This document shows positions 1-10,096 of a stretch of 13,158 bases of DNA, piece after piece (within the stretch, counting starts at the first letter, position 1; each line of letters starts with the position of its first letter). The DNA is from Smittium culicis (Eukaryota; Kickxellomycota; Harpellomycetes; Harpellales; Legeriomycetaceae). Both the position numbers and the translations under genes were made by a program. Where the stretch lies: positions 1 through 13,158 of the forward strand of contig LSSN01005831.1 of the NCBI GenBank assembly GCA_001970855.1, in the 5' to 3' direction. The notes under the pieces are model-generated. The model was not told the DNA's origin. It did not search any database and saw only the letters and a program-made list of their open reading frames with translations.

Positions 1-1200
1 TTAACAATTAAAAATTATTTAATAAGTTTTAATCTTTTATATTAGCAGTGATATAGCTGGCTATTATTATTTTAATAATGTACATTATTTATATTATGAT
101 ATTTATATATATTATAATTGAAGATAAATTTAATATAAGTAGATGATATAATAATTTACTATTAAAATTGATACTATTTTTAAGGCATTATTAACATTTG
201 TAATAAGAGTCATTAATTTTCAATAATAATATTTCAAATATATTAAACTGGAAATCCTAAAATTATATTTCTATAAGTTCTGTACTAAAATTAGAGATAA
301 AAAAACAAAAGAGATATTGATATGGCGTAAAAAAAATAAGAGTAATATAAATATAAATATAAATATATTTATATTTTGTCAAAAATAAAAATTCTAAAAA
401 ACATAATACTAAATGTATATTATATTTTTGCTACAGAAATTTAAACTTTTATTCATTAAAAATTTTCTAAATGCAAAAAAAAAAGCTATTAATATGTTTA
501 TTTTTTTTTCTAATGAGAACACAGCAGTTAAAAAATTTTTTTGTTGATTAATTTTTAGGTAAGACAATTTTCAGAATCATTGATGAGGAGTTTTTTTTTT
601 ATAAAGGTAGTAAGCAAAAAACAAAAAACAGGAATTTTAGTATTATAGTATATATGAATATATTAATTTTCAAATTTATTTTGATATATATTCAGAAAAC
701 TGGATCATCTCGAGTTATAAGCGAAGTATTAAATACATTTTTAGTGAATATTTTATTAAAAAACTGTAAAAAATGGAGGTATAAATATGTTCAGGAAGAT
801 ATCCTTTTATTTATTAAGTGAGGGCGAAATAATCAAAAAACGAAAATTCTAGGTGTTATTATTTTATGAAATTTTATATAAGCTAAAAAAACCAGAAATT
901 ATAAGAGATAAAAGATACTACTAGTTGTGTAATGCCAATTTAGTTGAGAGGTAGATATATAACGGGTAAAAAAATCAATAATATATAGTAAACTAATTTT
1001 TGATTTCATTTGAAAAATAAAAAAGCATAAAAAAATTTAGGTATGGAAAAGGCTAAATTTAATTATTATATCTAAAATAAATTCTAGCTATTAATTAAAA
1101 ATTATTTTAATATTTATATTTAATTAAAATATAATAATAAAATTAAAAAAATTTTATACAAGATAAATAAATAAATTATAATTAAATTATATACTGGGTT
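1..1200. other. AT-rich intergenic DNA, no gene seen
   Basis: This stretch is dominated by A and T runs, with stop codons frequent in every frame. I see no conserved protein, tRNA or other RNA gene. There is local low-complexity sequence, such as alternating ATA/AAT tracts near 345-375, and homopolymer T or A runs near 500-600. It could be far-upstream intergenic DNA, or the end of a neighbouring gene's untranslated region. Confidence 0.6.
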
Positions 1201-2830
1201 TCAAATGGTGCTTAATTAAGTGATTAAGAGGGGTATCTATATTGATGAATATAAGATCAGTTAAATGTAAATTAAGTATTGATTACCAAGAACTTGCAAA
1301 ACAAGCTATTTCATGTAGCGGAAGATGGTTTATAATGGGGTTTGTAGGAATGAACGGATGTAGTGATGATTATAGACAAAAACAGAGGCAATTAGCATAA
1401 ATTCCAAATACTTTAAATGAAAAGTGCGATGGAGAAGTTCGATTTTTTTAGGCAGATAAACACACTTTGTAGCAATTTTAATATTTATAACTAAAAAAAT
1501 CAGTGCTAATAAAAACATGATAGCTATTGGATATGTATTGTGAGATGTATGTGATATTGGGCATGGTTTGCTGAGGATAACGAAAACGCTTTATTAAAAT
1601 TAGGTAAGATTTGGTCACATCTTGCCGAGAGTTGTGTAAAAGGTGCGGTTGAATTGAATTCAGAATTGAGCAAACGAAATTATAGTATATAATAAGCAAA
1701 GAATGTATATAGTGTTTAGTGGATAGAAGAAATTTGAGGTGTGGTAAAGATGGGTATAAAAAAACGATGAGTAGTGGAGGTTATTGGCTGTTGTAAAAAA
1801 TGTAATGGGGCGGGAATGAGCAGTAAAATGCTGTGATTGGATATCAAATAAAATATTAAGCCGTGACTTGCTAGACACAAATATTGCTATTATAATATTA
1901 GATTTATGTGTGACATAATTCAGGCAGATTAGATTGGGAGGAACTGACACAGATAAGTTAGTTTAGGACAAGTTAAGAGTGGAGCGACATTTAATGAGGG
2001 GGGATGTTTACAGGGATTACGTGTTGGGCTTATTCAGTACAGCGCTGTTGTTATGAGAGGAGATGGGTAGATGAAAGTGTACGAAAAAGACATTTCGCAA
2101 GAGGTAGATCATATACATTGATTGTTCTTTGAAGGCGAAGTGCTCTGATAATAAAAAGATTGAGCTGTTTGCACACACATTTAGTTATAAAAAAAGCAAA
2201 TCCCCACATCTGTACTTGCCAGATTTATTTACGCTTACAAATACTGGATTGGGATTTGGTGGCCTTATTTACGCTTACAATTACTGGATTCAGATTTAGT
2301 GGTCGTATTTACGTTTTCAATTACTGGATTTGGATTTATGGCCTTAATTATGCATAACTGCGTTATGTTTGAAGCGATTGTTTGGGATGGGAATTGCCTC
2401 TTAGGGACACGCGTGAAGTAATGAAAGTTCTAATGGGGATCTGGAGTTAATATTTGTAGGAAATATGATAAACTAGTAATGCGAGGGAATGTTCATTTCG
2501 TGGTATTGACAATCAGTGCTAAAATTGGAGCGGGTATTCCATATAGGGAATGTTGCTTGATTTAATAAGAGCTGGCGTTTTATTAATAGCAGCAAATTTA
2601 GATGCGAGTAAGTGGAGGGATCTATTATTTGACATCGCATGGAAAAGTTCCTGAAATGGGTCTTATTAATTTAAAGTGCGGTTAAGGATCATTATGTAAT
2701 TATGGCGCGAATAATAGACGCATTCTTTGCGTGTCCTGTGAGGTGTTTTATTGGTCAGATAGCGGTCTTTTGGGAATGTAAAGTTTTTGATTTTGCGTGA
2801 AAAACGAACCTCTTTATTCAGCTCTGATTT
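1200..2830. other. G-biased region without a supportable gene
   Basis: The + strand is clearly G-rich here: my hand count over 1741-2160 gives about 117 G to 39 C. This lowers TAG and TGA frequency on the minus strand, so several short minus-strand open frames (for example within 1330-1950, and a 55-codon one at 2473-2640) arise from composition. None has recognisable domains or joins into a convincing spliced gene. The region also holds a three-copy 40-bp tandem repeat (2225-2343) and an isolated palindrome CACGCGTG at 2408-2415, which contains an ACGCGT (MCB-like) core about 0.9 kb before the kinase start. A noncoding transcript or a decayed gene is possible but not shown. Confidence 0.5.
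2225..2343. repeat. Three tandem copies of a ~40-bp repeat
   Basis: Copies lie at 2225-2264, 2265-2304 and 2305-2343. Each contains TATTTACG, then a TTACTGGATT-like core, then a GGATTT or AGATTT segment and a GTGGCC/GGTC-like end. Copies 1 and 2 differ at only a few bases; copy 3 is more diverged and one base shorter. The 40-nt period is not a multiple of three, so an open frame crossing it changes reading frame in each copy, which argues against coding. This is a minisatellite-like array with no function shown. Confidence 0.85.
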
Positions 2831-3307
2831 GCTAAGCCTTTGCACATATATTTATGTTGTTTTTGGATTAACTTTAGCTTATATTCTTATTGCTGTATAT
2901 TTTTAAATTTACCTTTGTTATATTATAATACTTCTGATCCCTTAATCAAATAATCGTTTCCACTTTTACCAAACTTTTTAAAGCTCCCTTATTTTCATTC
3001 CCTCCTCTTTACCCCTCAATTCTTATTCACCACATCTCCTGACTCTATATGACCTAAACAACTCCCCGTTTTAGCTACTTATTCTTCCTATCTACTCTCT
3101 CATGCTATAATACTGTTCTATAATTTATTCTCTTTGCTTTACTCCGTTACTACTCTCTTTAATGATATCGTTAATCGCTTAACTATTATTCCCTCTAACT
3201 AATACCACCCCTTCAATTCAAAATACTCTTCTCCCTCACCCTCCCTCCCCATTTCCTCAAACTATTTCATCTAACTTATATTCATCTAAAGCCAAAAAAT
3301 TCTTAAT
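2831..3307 (+). promoter_or_regulatory. Pyrimidine-rich, G-depleted promoter/leader of the kinase gene
   Basis: Positions 2941-3300 contain about 111 C but only about 14 G by hand count, with long C/T tracts such as CTCCCTCCCC at 3241. This sits directly before the kinase start codon at 3308, so promoter or 5' leader is the natural reading. Three minimal ATG-stop upstream frames occur at 3049-3057, 3102-3110 and 3162-3182. Whether they lie in the transcript is unknown. I could not place a TATA box or transcription start with confidence. Confidence 0.5.
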
Positions 3308-6300
3308 ATGCTGCATTCATATACTATTGAGCCCCAAATTAATCTTGATCTTATCTCTAAAAACGATTACCCCAAAGTCTGCTCTTTAATTAGCTCTTTA
3401 TTAAATATCGATGTCCCTTCCTCTCAACTAGAAGAATTCCTCTCTAGCCCCTCTGTCCTCTCAGACTTACTTGACGCTTTCAATCACCTCAACCAAAAAG
3501 AAGGTCCCAGCCATGATCCTTCTATATACTCAAATGTACTTTCCACTAGTTCCCCCCATTTTAAACTATTTCTTCGTTTTATTTCTATATTTCTAATTAT
3601 CCTTCTTTATCTTATAGCCAACGAACTTTGAATACCTAAAGCAAACCTATCTGGAACTCGGTTTACTTGATTCCCTTCCCCAAAACTCCTCTTCGATCTT
3701 TCACAATAAATCTTCACTCAAAAAGGTATGCTCTTTCTAATTGCTACTCATATCCCCCTAAATATTGCTTTTCTTTCGTCTAATATGCTCGCTTCTCTTC
3801 ATGCTCAATTTACTCCCCTTTTATTCTACAAATCATTCAGATAAATATCACTATCTATACTTTTCATCTCTCTAGATAATTTCTTCTCTTTTAAAAATCT
3901 CAAAAAGACACGACCCTCACTTCAAAAATGATTCCTCTATTAACTCCTCTAAAACCTTTTCCGCTTTTTCTTCCTCTCTATATCATTCTAACTCAATTAA
4001 TTCTCTCTCCAAAAATAACAAAAATGAATTCGATCAATTCAAACAATACTTACTTAAAAAGTCTGCAAGTAAAAGCAACCCCAAAATATGGTCTAGCAAC
4101 ATAAACCGTGAAACTCCAGATAATTCCACCTCTTCCGATACCCTGGATAAAACTATCCCCTTTAAACCGCTGGATAATACTACCTCTTCCGAAACTCTAG
4201 ATAATACAATTGACTCTGATTCCAAATTCGATTCCCTTCATTATAGCCTCAAAAGCTTGCGTTTAAACGATATCGAATCTTCTACAGATACTTACTCCTC
4301 CCCTTACCTAAAACGTGCCATCTCTACATCTAAAAACACTTCAAGCACTGCTTTAAATCTCGCTATTTATCCCCAATCTAATGATTCTGACCCTTATGAC
4401 TTCTCCCCTCCCAAATTTGACTCCTCCTTTGGCCGAAACTCAACTAAAGTTGCCCGTAAATCTAATCACATTCCTTCCTCACCCTATCTCACCCCAAATA
4501 AAAAATCTTTAAACGATTCCTCCTTAACTCGCATCTGGTGGAAATCGGACATTTTTAAAGAAAATCAAAACATCACCCCTAAATCAGTCACAACCACAAC
4601 CACAAACACAGTAAAATCTAAATATCTCAAAAATGATAATGACTTTACAAGTAGCTATAATAATAACTTTCCCAAAAATATTACTAAATTAACAACTCCT
4701 CAAAATTATATCATATCAAATGATTCGGATTTTGACTCATTAAGCAATCAGGTTTCTAACTTACAAATTGCTTCCAATTCTACTAATATAGACCATATTA
4801 CTAACAACAAATCAAATAAACGAGATCATTCAAAGCTTCCTTTATTAGAAAGAAAGCTTAACTTTGGATTAAACCATTCTAGCAACTTTTCATCAAACTC
4901 AACCTCTTTATCTGAAATTCAAAGCTCTCAATCTAAACCACGCTCACGTTCTCAACTGTACTTCCCACCAACCTCCACCAACAATAAACCACACAACTCT
5001 TCATCTCCAAACATCCCAAATTTAGATGTAGCTCAAAATGATTTATCCCGCCAAACCCCTGCCCCCCTCAGCTGTCCAGACTTTTCTATAGCTTCTGAAT
5101 TTGCTGATATTCGATGTGATTCAACTAACCTAAAAAAACCTACCATTAGCAAATCACCAATTCTCGTATCTAGTCCTAACAATTCCATTTCCTCATCAAA
5201 ACTATCTAAACAACTATCTATCTTTCGTTTCGACCCTGAAAAAAATCGCCTCACAATCAATCTTGGCAATTCAAAGCAAGAAGTTCAATACCAACTAGGT
5301 AATTGTATCGGCAAAGGTCAGTTCGGCTCTGTATACAGGTACAATACCTTTCTCAATTTGTTTTATAGCTTTTGTTATAACATTTCTTTTTTCACACTTA
5401 CCCCTCATTCCCTTCATCCCCCCTTTTCAATTGGTTTCGCCACAATACCTTACCTACTTTTTTAACTTTCATTTCACTCCTTACATACTTTATATACTGA
5501 TCCTTTTTAGAGCTTTAAACTTGGAAAACGGCCAAATGGTCGCTGTAAAACAAATTCCTATCTACAAACAGGACGACTCCAAGCTTGACGAAATATTGGT
5601 AGACTTTTTTTTTTTCCTTTTCCCTTTTTTACTTTGCCTATCCTAATTTATTCTTTTTCTTCTTTTCCTAATATAATTTATCTATTTTTACTTTTTAGCA
5701 CGAAGTTGAAACTCTTAAAGGCCTTACAAACCCAAGAATCGTTCGTTACTACGATTTCGTTAAAACAGACGAGTTTTTGTTCCTCGTTATGGAGTAATTT
5801 CTAATATTATCATCTTGATTTTCTTCATTTTTATCTTCTTTCTTCTTTTTTAATTTATCATTATGTATTTTAGATACGTAGAAAATGGCTCACTTGCAGC
5901 TACCTTAAAATCATTTGGCGTTTTCCCTGAAAAGCTTGTTCTTGCATACGTTTTTAAAATCATTGAAGGTCTGGTGTACCTACATTCACGAAACGTAAGA
6001 TATTTTAAATACTATCTTTTTTAGCGAGTTTACTTTCAGTTAATCCCATATTTTAAACATTTACTTTTATTACTTTACTAACTTCATTCCTAAAAATATT
6101 AAAATTTATAATTTCCAACATTTTGTTTTTATAGGTAGTTCATTGTGATCTTAAAGCAGCAAACATTCTAACAACTAAAAAAGGTAACATTAAGCTTGCA
6201 GATTTCGGCGTTTCTCTAAATCTTGGGCTCAAACATTCAAATGACGACTCAATGATTGTTGCTGGAACTCCTTGTTGGATGGCCCCTGAAATAATCAAGC

Positions 6301-9044
6301 TTGAAGGCCCTACAACTGCCTCTGATATTTGGAGTTTGGGATGTACAATTGTTGAATTGCTATCCGGAAAGCCCCCTTATGCTGATTTGGTGTCTATGGC
6401 TGCTCTATACCATATTGTTGAGGATGAACGTCCTCCATTCCCTGAAAATATTTCTGCCCAACTGCATGATTTTTTGACAATCTGCTTTGAAAAGGACCCG
6501 AAAAATAGACCCACTGCCAGTCAGCTAGTCAACCATCCTTGGCTAAAGCAGTACGATACCAGCAAAAAAGAAATGAAAAACCTTCGACGCAACTATAGTA
6601 TGAGAATGTCACGCGTAATAAAAAAAGAAAACATGGCAGTCTCTGGATCGCAGCTCAATCTAATGTTTCTACGTGCCGTGCGTGAACTTAATCCCGAGTC
6701 TCCAGAAATTGCCAATTTCAGCCAAAGCAAATCTAAATTATCGAGTTTAGGATTTGACTTGCCTGATACAATTCAAGAACTTGACAACTCAAATGACCCA
6801 CTCATTGAAAATTCCTATAATGCTAATTATAACGAAGACTCTGCTGCAAATAGCTCTCAAGACTTTCTCAAATCTCTAGATATCCATAACGACGAGCTAG
6901 ATACTCCTAAAGTCTTTAGCAACACCCCTGAAATTATCAGTAGTCCGCCATTCTCGCCAACTAAAGGCTGTTTGAAAATCCACAAATTAGAGTCTCAAAG
7001 TACCACCGTTACAGGTCCCAACCCTAAACCCCACAACATGCGAATTATTATTTCTGGGGATTCAAGTAAAATTTGCTTTGTTTGTAAAGAAGTAATTAAT
7101 GGATTTTGCTTAGGCTGCATAGGTAAACCTCATTTATTTTTTATTTTTTTATTATACGCTTTCTTGTTATTTATCTTGTGTTCATTTTTTTTTTTAGTTT
7201 GCAAATCTGCATGCCACAAAGGATGCGATAAAAATTATGATATGTGTACTCCAGTTACTACTGCTAGAGTAATGGTGCCTCCAGATAGAAAATCATCGAA
7301 GAGGTTTAGAGAAAAGCTCGTGAAAATTTCATTAAAATCCAGCGATTCTAGTTCAAAAAATGTTTCACCTATGTATACTCCCACCATTTCTCAAAATAGT
7401 AATTTAAGTCTAAGTAATCAACAACTTCTACAAAGCAGTTCGTTTGATGATAATAGCAGTTCATCAGCTGATACTGTTCAGCTCAAGCATTCAGAGTACT
7501 TTTCATTAAATAGCAACAAGTCTTCGATTCGCACAAAATCTCCGGACGCATATCCTAGTTTGAACCTATCTTCTAATAACCTTACTAACTCACAAGCCAC
7601 GAAACGTGCTTCTGAATCGAATGATAATAGCTTGTCCAATAGATCCCTTTCTGGGCCGAGAAGAAAAAAGCTACCAAAAATCCCTCTAGTTATAAAGAAT
7701 AATTCTCAAAACTCCTCTTCTTCGTTTAACACTATTAATAAATCTATCGGCTCCACTAATCAATTTGCTAAGCCTCAGGTTGAAAAAAGCCACGTTAAGT
7801 CGTCAATAAATTCTGATTCTGATTCTCACTTACCAAATGTGTCTTCGCCATACACCTCTATTAAAAGCAACTCGCAACTTATTAGAACCTCATCTAATCC
7901 TGATAATATAAAAAACGGTTTAAATTCAATTCCTAACCTTACTACTACCCTTGTTAACGACTCTATTTCTTCATCAAAAGCGAACACTTTGTCTCCTATT
8001 CAGCTAATAAATGAAATAAGCACACCTAAAAAGTTTGGCGTTTTCATTGACTATAATTCAAAATTTAAACGAAGCAGAATTCCGTCCCCCATTACCAACT
8101 ACAACAAGCTATACAATAGTCTATACAGTTCACCTCAAGACAAATGCGCTAGCTTTAACCAATGTTTATCCCCGACATCTATTATGAATGGTAAAAGAGA
8201 AACGACCAACTTGAATTCTAGCAATTCAAAGTTTGAAAAAGTTAAATTTAGAACCAATGGTTCTTTGCGCTCAAATAATAGACCTTCTACAAATTTTTAT
8301 GTAAAGCAGCGACCTTTTAGTGAATTTTACAGTGCCTCACAAAATATGCATTCTCGAAACTCTGATATTAATAGGAGAAATTTAGCTGATATTACGATTA
8401 ATAGTCCTAAATATTATGGCAATGGCCGCATCTCATCAAGATCTATGATCAATATGAGCTCAAATATCCAACCTCCCCATGCACAGTTCCCCAAATACAG
8501 TCGATCTCAGAAACACTTATCCTCATATAATATCGGTAGCAAAAATAATTTAGCTATCGGCCAAAATAATATTAACAAACCTCGATCTCAATCTTGCTCA
8601 AGCCCCTCAATTTCAATGCTTAGAACAGATATTCTACATTCTGACATCGTTTTTAATCAAGATATATTGTTTGACCCTGTGTCGCTTATGCCTTTTAATA
8701 AAAGATCCTCGCTAATCGCTTACTACAACGCCAATAAAGGCCACAGTGAACACAAATCATGCAATAACGGCGGCTCTTATAAAAACAGTAGCGCCGTACA
8801 ATTACAAAAACCAAAAGGCGCCATGGACTACAACAGTAAGAACATGATCAGTGCCAAAAAGCCCATCAAAAAATCAAGCTCTACTAGCAACTTGATTAGC
8901 GCTAGCGGCAGTAGTGGCGGTCTTGATAAACTCAAAATGAAAGTTGGCTCAAGAATATTCAATAGCGCTGGTACTCGCCAGAAAAACACAAATAGTAACT
9001 CTTATGCCAAACAAAAGAAAAGCACCGAATGTACATTAATGTAA
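3308..9044 (+). CDS. sepH: Septation (SIN/MEN) Ser/Thr kinase, Cdc7/SepH/Cdc15 family, with C1 finger and C-terminal CAAX box
   Basis: Exons: 3308-3535, 3618-3726, 3876-5338, 5511-5598, 5699-5793, 5874-5994, 6135-7122, 7198-9044, all with GT-AG borders; about 1,645 residues. The kinase domain (5292-6552) has glycine loop GKGQFG, VAVK lysine, catalytic HCDLKAAN, DFG, APE and DIWSLG. HCDLKAANIL and the FGVSLNL run after DFG are, as I recall, typical of fungal Cdc7/SepH, the septation-network kinases acting downstream of the GTPase Spg1. The first ~600 residues and most of the tail are Ser/Asn-rich and probably disordered. After the kinase come a C1-like zinc finger (7032-7247) and a terminal basic stretch plus CTLM. 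The 1.46-kb third exon has no in-frame ATG, so translation must begin upstream, which supports the 3308 exon. The exon lengths total 4,939 nt, one more than a multiple of three; the conflict lies at the 3727-3875 intron. The kinase assignment is secure; the first two exons are tentative. Confidence 0.88.
3727..3875 (+). other. Second intron of the kinase gene, with unresolved frame conflict
   Basis: The donor GTATGC follows an AAAAAAG run, and the acceptor is CTCTAG at 3875. CTAAT-type branch-like motifs lie inside. The upstream exon (3618-3726) reads well in phase 0 but ends with one spare base, whereas the exon from 3876 must start in phase 0. The other acceptor (CAG at 3840) keeps frame but meets TAG at 3873-3875. 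No combination of GT and AG sites I tried gives an open path. Confidence 0.5.
4113..4211 (+). repeat. Imperfect 54-nt direct repeat inside the kinase N-terminal region
   Basis: Two units offset by exactly 54 nt encode similar peptides, TPDNSTSSDTLDKTI (4113-4157) and PLDNTTSSETLDNTI (4167-4211). The period is in frame (18 residues), so the repeat changes length without shifting the frame. It lies in the Ser/Thr/Asp-rich, probably disordered N-terminal part. Confidence 0.65.
5292..6552 (+). other. Protein kinase catalytic domain, split by four introns
   Basis: The domain runs from YQLGNCIGKG to HPWLKQ across five coding segments. The glycine loop is at 5310-5327, the ATP-binding lysine at 5548-5550, the catalytic Asp at 6147-6149, the DFG Asp at 6201-6203 and APE near 6282-6290. 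Introns are 5339-5510 (172 nt), 5599-5698 (100 nt), 5794-5873 (80 nt) and 5995-6134 (140 nt), with T-rich acceptors and CTAAY-like branch motifs such as CTAAC near 6079. Joining these restores every kinase subdomain without gaps, which validates the splice sites. All key catalytic residues are present; the HRD arginine is Cys, as I recall for SepH-type kinases. Confidence 0.93.
7032..7247 (+). other. Atypical C1-type (phorbol-ester/DAG-like) zinc finger, split by an intron
   Basis: After removal of 7123-7197 the residues form H-x13-C-x2-C-x10-C-x2-C-x4-H-x2-C-x6-C. The classic C1 pattern is H-x12-C-x2-C-x(13-14)-C-x2-C-x4-H-x2-C-x7-C. The ligands are His 7032, Cys 7074, 7083, 7116 and 7200, His 7215, and Cys 7224 and 7245; extra Cys lie at 7107 and 7212. 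The shortened middle loop suggests an atypical C1 that may bind membranes or protein partners rather than diacylglycerol. The exact +1 and -1 spacings make this a confident finger but a less certain ligand. Confidence 0.75.
7123..7197 (+). other. 75-nt stop-free intron inside the C1 finger
   Basis: The donor AG|GTAAAC and the poly-T acceptor TTTTTTAG| are canonical. The length is a multiple of three and there is no stop in frame, so the reading frame is open with or without splicing. Removal joins the third and fourth zinc-ligand cysteines as CIVC. Retention would add 25 residues, including a run of about 21 mostly Leu/Phe/Ile. Confidence 0.85.
9009..9044 (+). other. C-terminal basic stretch and CAAX prenylation motif (CTLM)
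   Basis: The protein ends KQKKSTECTLM followed by TAA. Cys at the fourth position from the end, aliphatic Leu at a2 and Met at X match the CAAX consensus; Met at X favours farnesyltransferase in well-studied systems. Upstream lysine clusters (KKPIKK, KLKMK) supply the basic patch typical of prenylated membrane proteins. The frame is fixed by an uninterrupted exon of more than 1.8 kb, so the C-terminus is not in doubt. Actual modification is inferred. Confidence 0.7.
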
Positions 9045-9623
9045 CTTGATATTTCCTCCTCCTCTTGCTTTAATTTTTAAACTTTTTTTGCGCCTGGATT
9101 TACTAGCCCCCATTCTCCTTACTTTTTACCTCGTATAAACAATATATATATTTTTGTAAATTATTTTACTTAATTTTTTTTTACAAGATTTCTTCAAGTT
9201 ATTTTCAGCATTAAGTATAGTTTCTATCTGCCTATAATTTTCCATTTACTTTCTATTTTAAATGCAATCATTTTGTGTTTTTGGATTTCAATAATGTTTA
9301 GAATGAATTGTGACTCTAATCAGCTTCTGAATGTATTACGAGTTTACAAGATTAAATTTGATACGAGCTACAGCACAATAATAATAAAAATAAAAATAAA
9401 TTTAATACTTAGTATTAATATATACACTTTTTATGGAGCTAATTTGAGCTTTTAGAGCCAATGACACATTATTTAAAGGTACCATTCATTTCTACGGTAT
9501 TTGTAAATATCGGTTATAGAGGCCATGTAAATACGTTTTTTCATTTTATTTTCAGATCTCAGTTGAAATTAGCCAAACAAGAAATATAACTTGTTTGATA
9601 TAAAAGCGCCGATATATGATTTA

Positions 9624-9701
9624 TAAGCTCTGTATACTAAACGTAGCCACCTTTCATCATTTTAAAGAGCTTACAATGATAACGTCTTTGCGCTGGTGGC
9701 T
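9624..9701. other. Possible structured RNA/DNA element with nested inverted repeats
   Basis: Three pairs of complementary arms overlap here: TAAGCTCT (9624) with AGAGCTTA (9666), AGCCACC (9645) with GGTGGCT (9695), and ATCATT (9656) with AATGAT (9675). The last two nest into one stem-loop, while the first competes with it. The GC-rich outer arm is unusual in this AT-rich setting. No known RNA family is recognised, and chance complementarity is possible. Confidence 0.25.
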
Positions 9702-10090
9702 TTCTCTTATAGAAAAAAACATAAACTGTAATTATCGACGTTTATAAATGTAAGGTTTTGTACTGTAAAAAACCAATTATCTATATTTACGACCAGCGTT
9801 ACTGATGAGCATAGATCACGGTTTCGATAAAATATCTAGATTATGTTGGTTATATTTGTGCTTATATCTGCTCACACAACTGCAAATAAATAACGATTAA
9901 AATTATTTTAAATGCGGGTTTTCTATATTTATATTGTTTTTTGAACATGCTAAAAAATACCCATAATATCAAAAAAAAAAGATATAAATCATATTAAAGG
10001 CAGTGTGACAGTATGCGAGATGACATCCAATGGAAACAGGATAGAACTATTGAATCGAATTTTTTTTTTAAATAGACACTTTTGAATGCA

Positions 10091-10096
10091 TTTATT
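10091..10096 (-). terminator. Candidate poly(A) signal for ORC6
   Basis: The minus strand reads AATAAA about 120 nt downstream of the ORC6 stop codon. The distance is plausible for a 3' end, but such hexamers are common by chance in AT-rich DNA. Confidence 0.3.

Noticed and set aside
1382..1397. ACAGAGGCAATTAGCAT resembles the U6 snRNA ACAGAGA/AGATTAGCA region
   Set aside because: The flanking invariant U6 segments are absent, including the 5' stem and the sequence following ATTAGCAT, so the match is taken as chance.
1330..1950. Overlapping minus-strand open frames of 62-96 codons
   Set aside because: They overlap each other in different frames, have no recognisable domains, and are explained by the G-poor minus strand, which depletes TAG and TGA stops.
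2225..2343. Possible CRISPR-like repeat array
   Set aside because: The copies are directly abutting with no spacers, and the context is a eukaryotic nuclear genome.
2160..2357. Plus-strand 65-codon open frame
   Set aside because: It spans the 40-bp tandem repeat, whose period is not divisible by three, so each copy is read in a different frame. That is not expected of a coding repeat.
2473..2640. Minus-strand 55-codon frame starting with ATG
   Set aside because: It has no similarity I recognise and no flanking exons that extend it, and it lies in the skewed region where chance frames are common.
5033..5269. Minus-strand 78-codon frame opposite the kinase N-terminal exon
   Set aside because: It is antisense to a supported exon, has no domain, and fits the low stop density created by the C-rich sense strand.
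6147..6149. HCD in place of HRD as a sign of an inactive kinase
   Set aside because: All catalytic residues (VAVK Lys, the catalytic Asp, DFG) are intact, and as I recall HCDLKAAN is usual in the fungal SepH/Cdc7 family, so it is a family trait rather than a defect.
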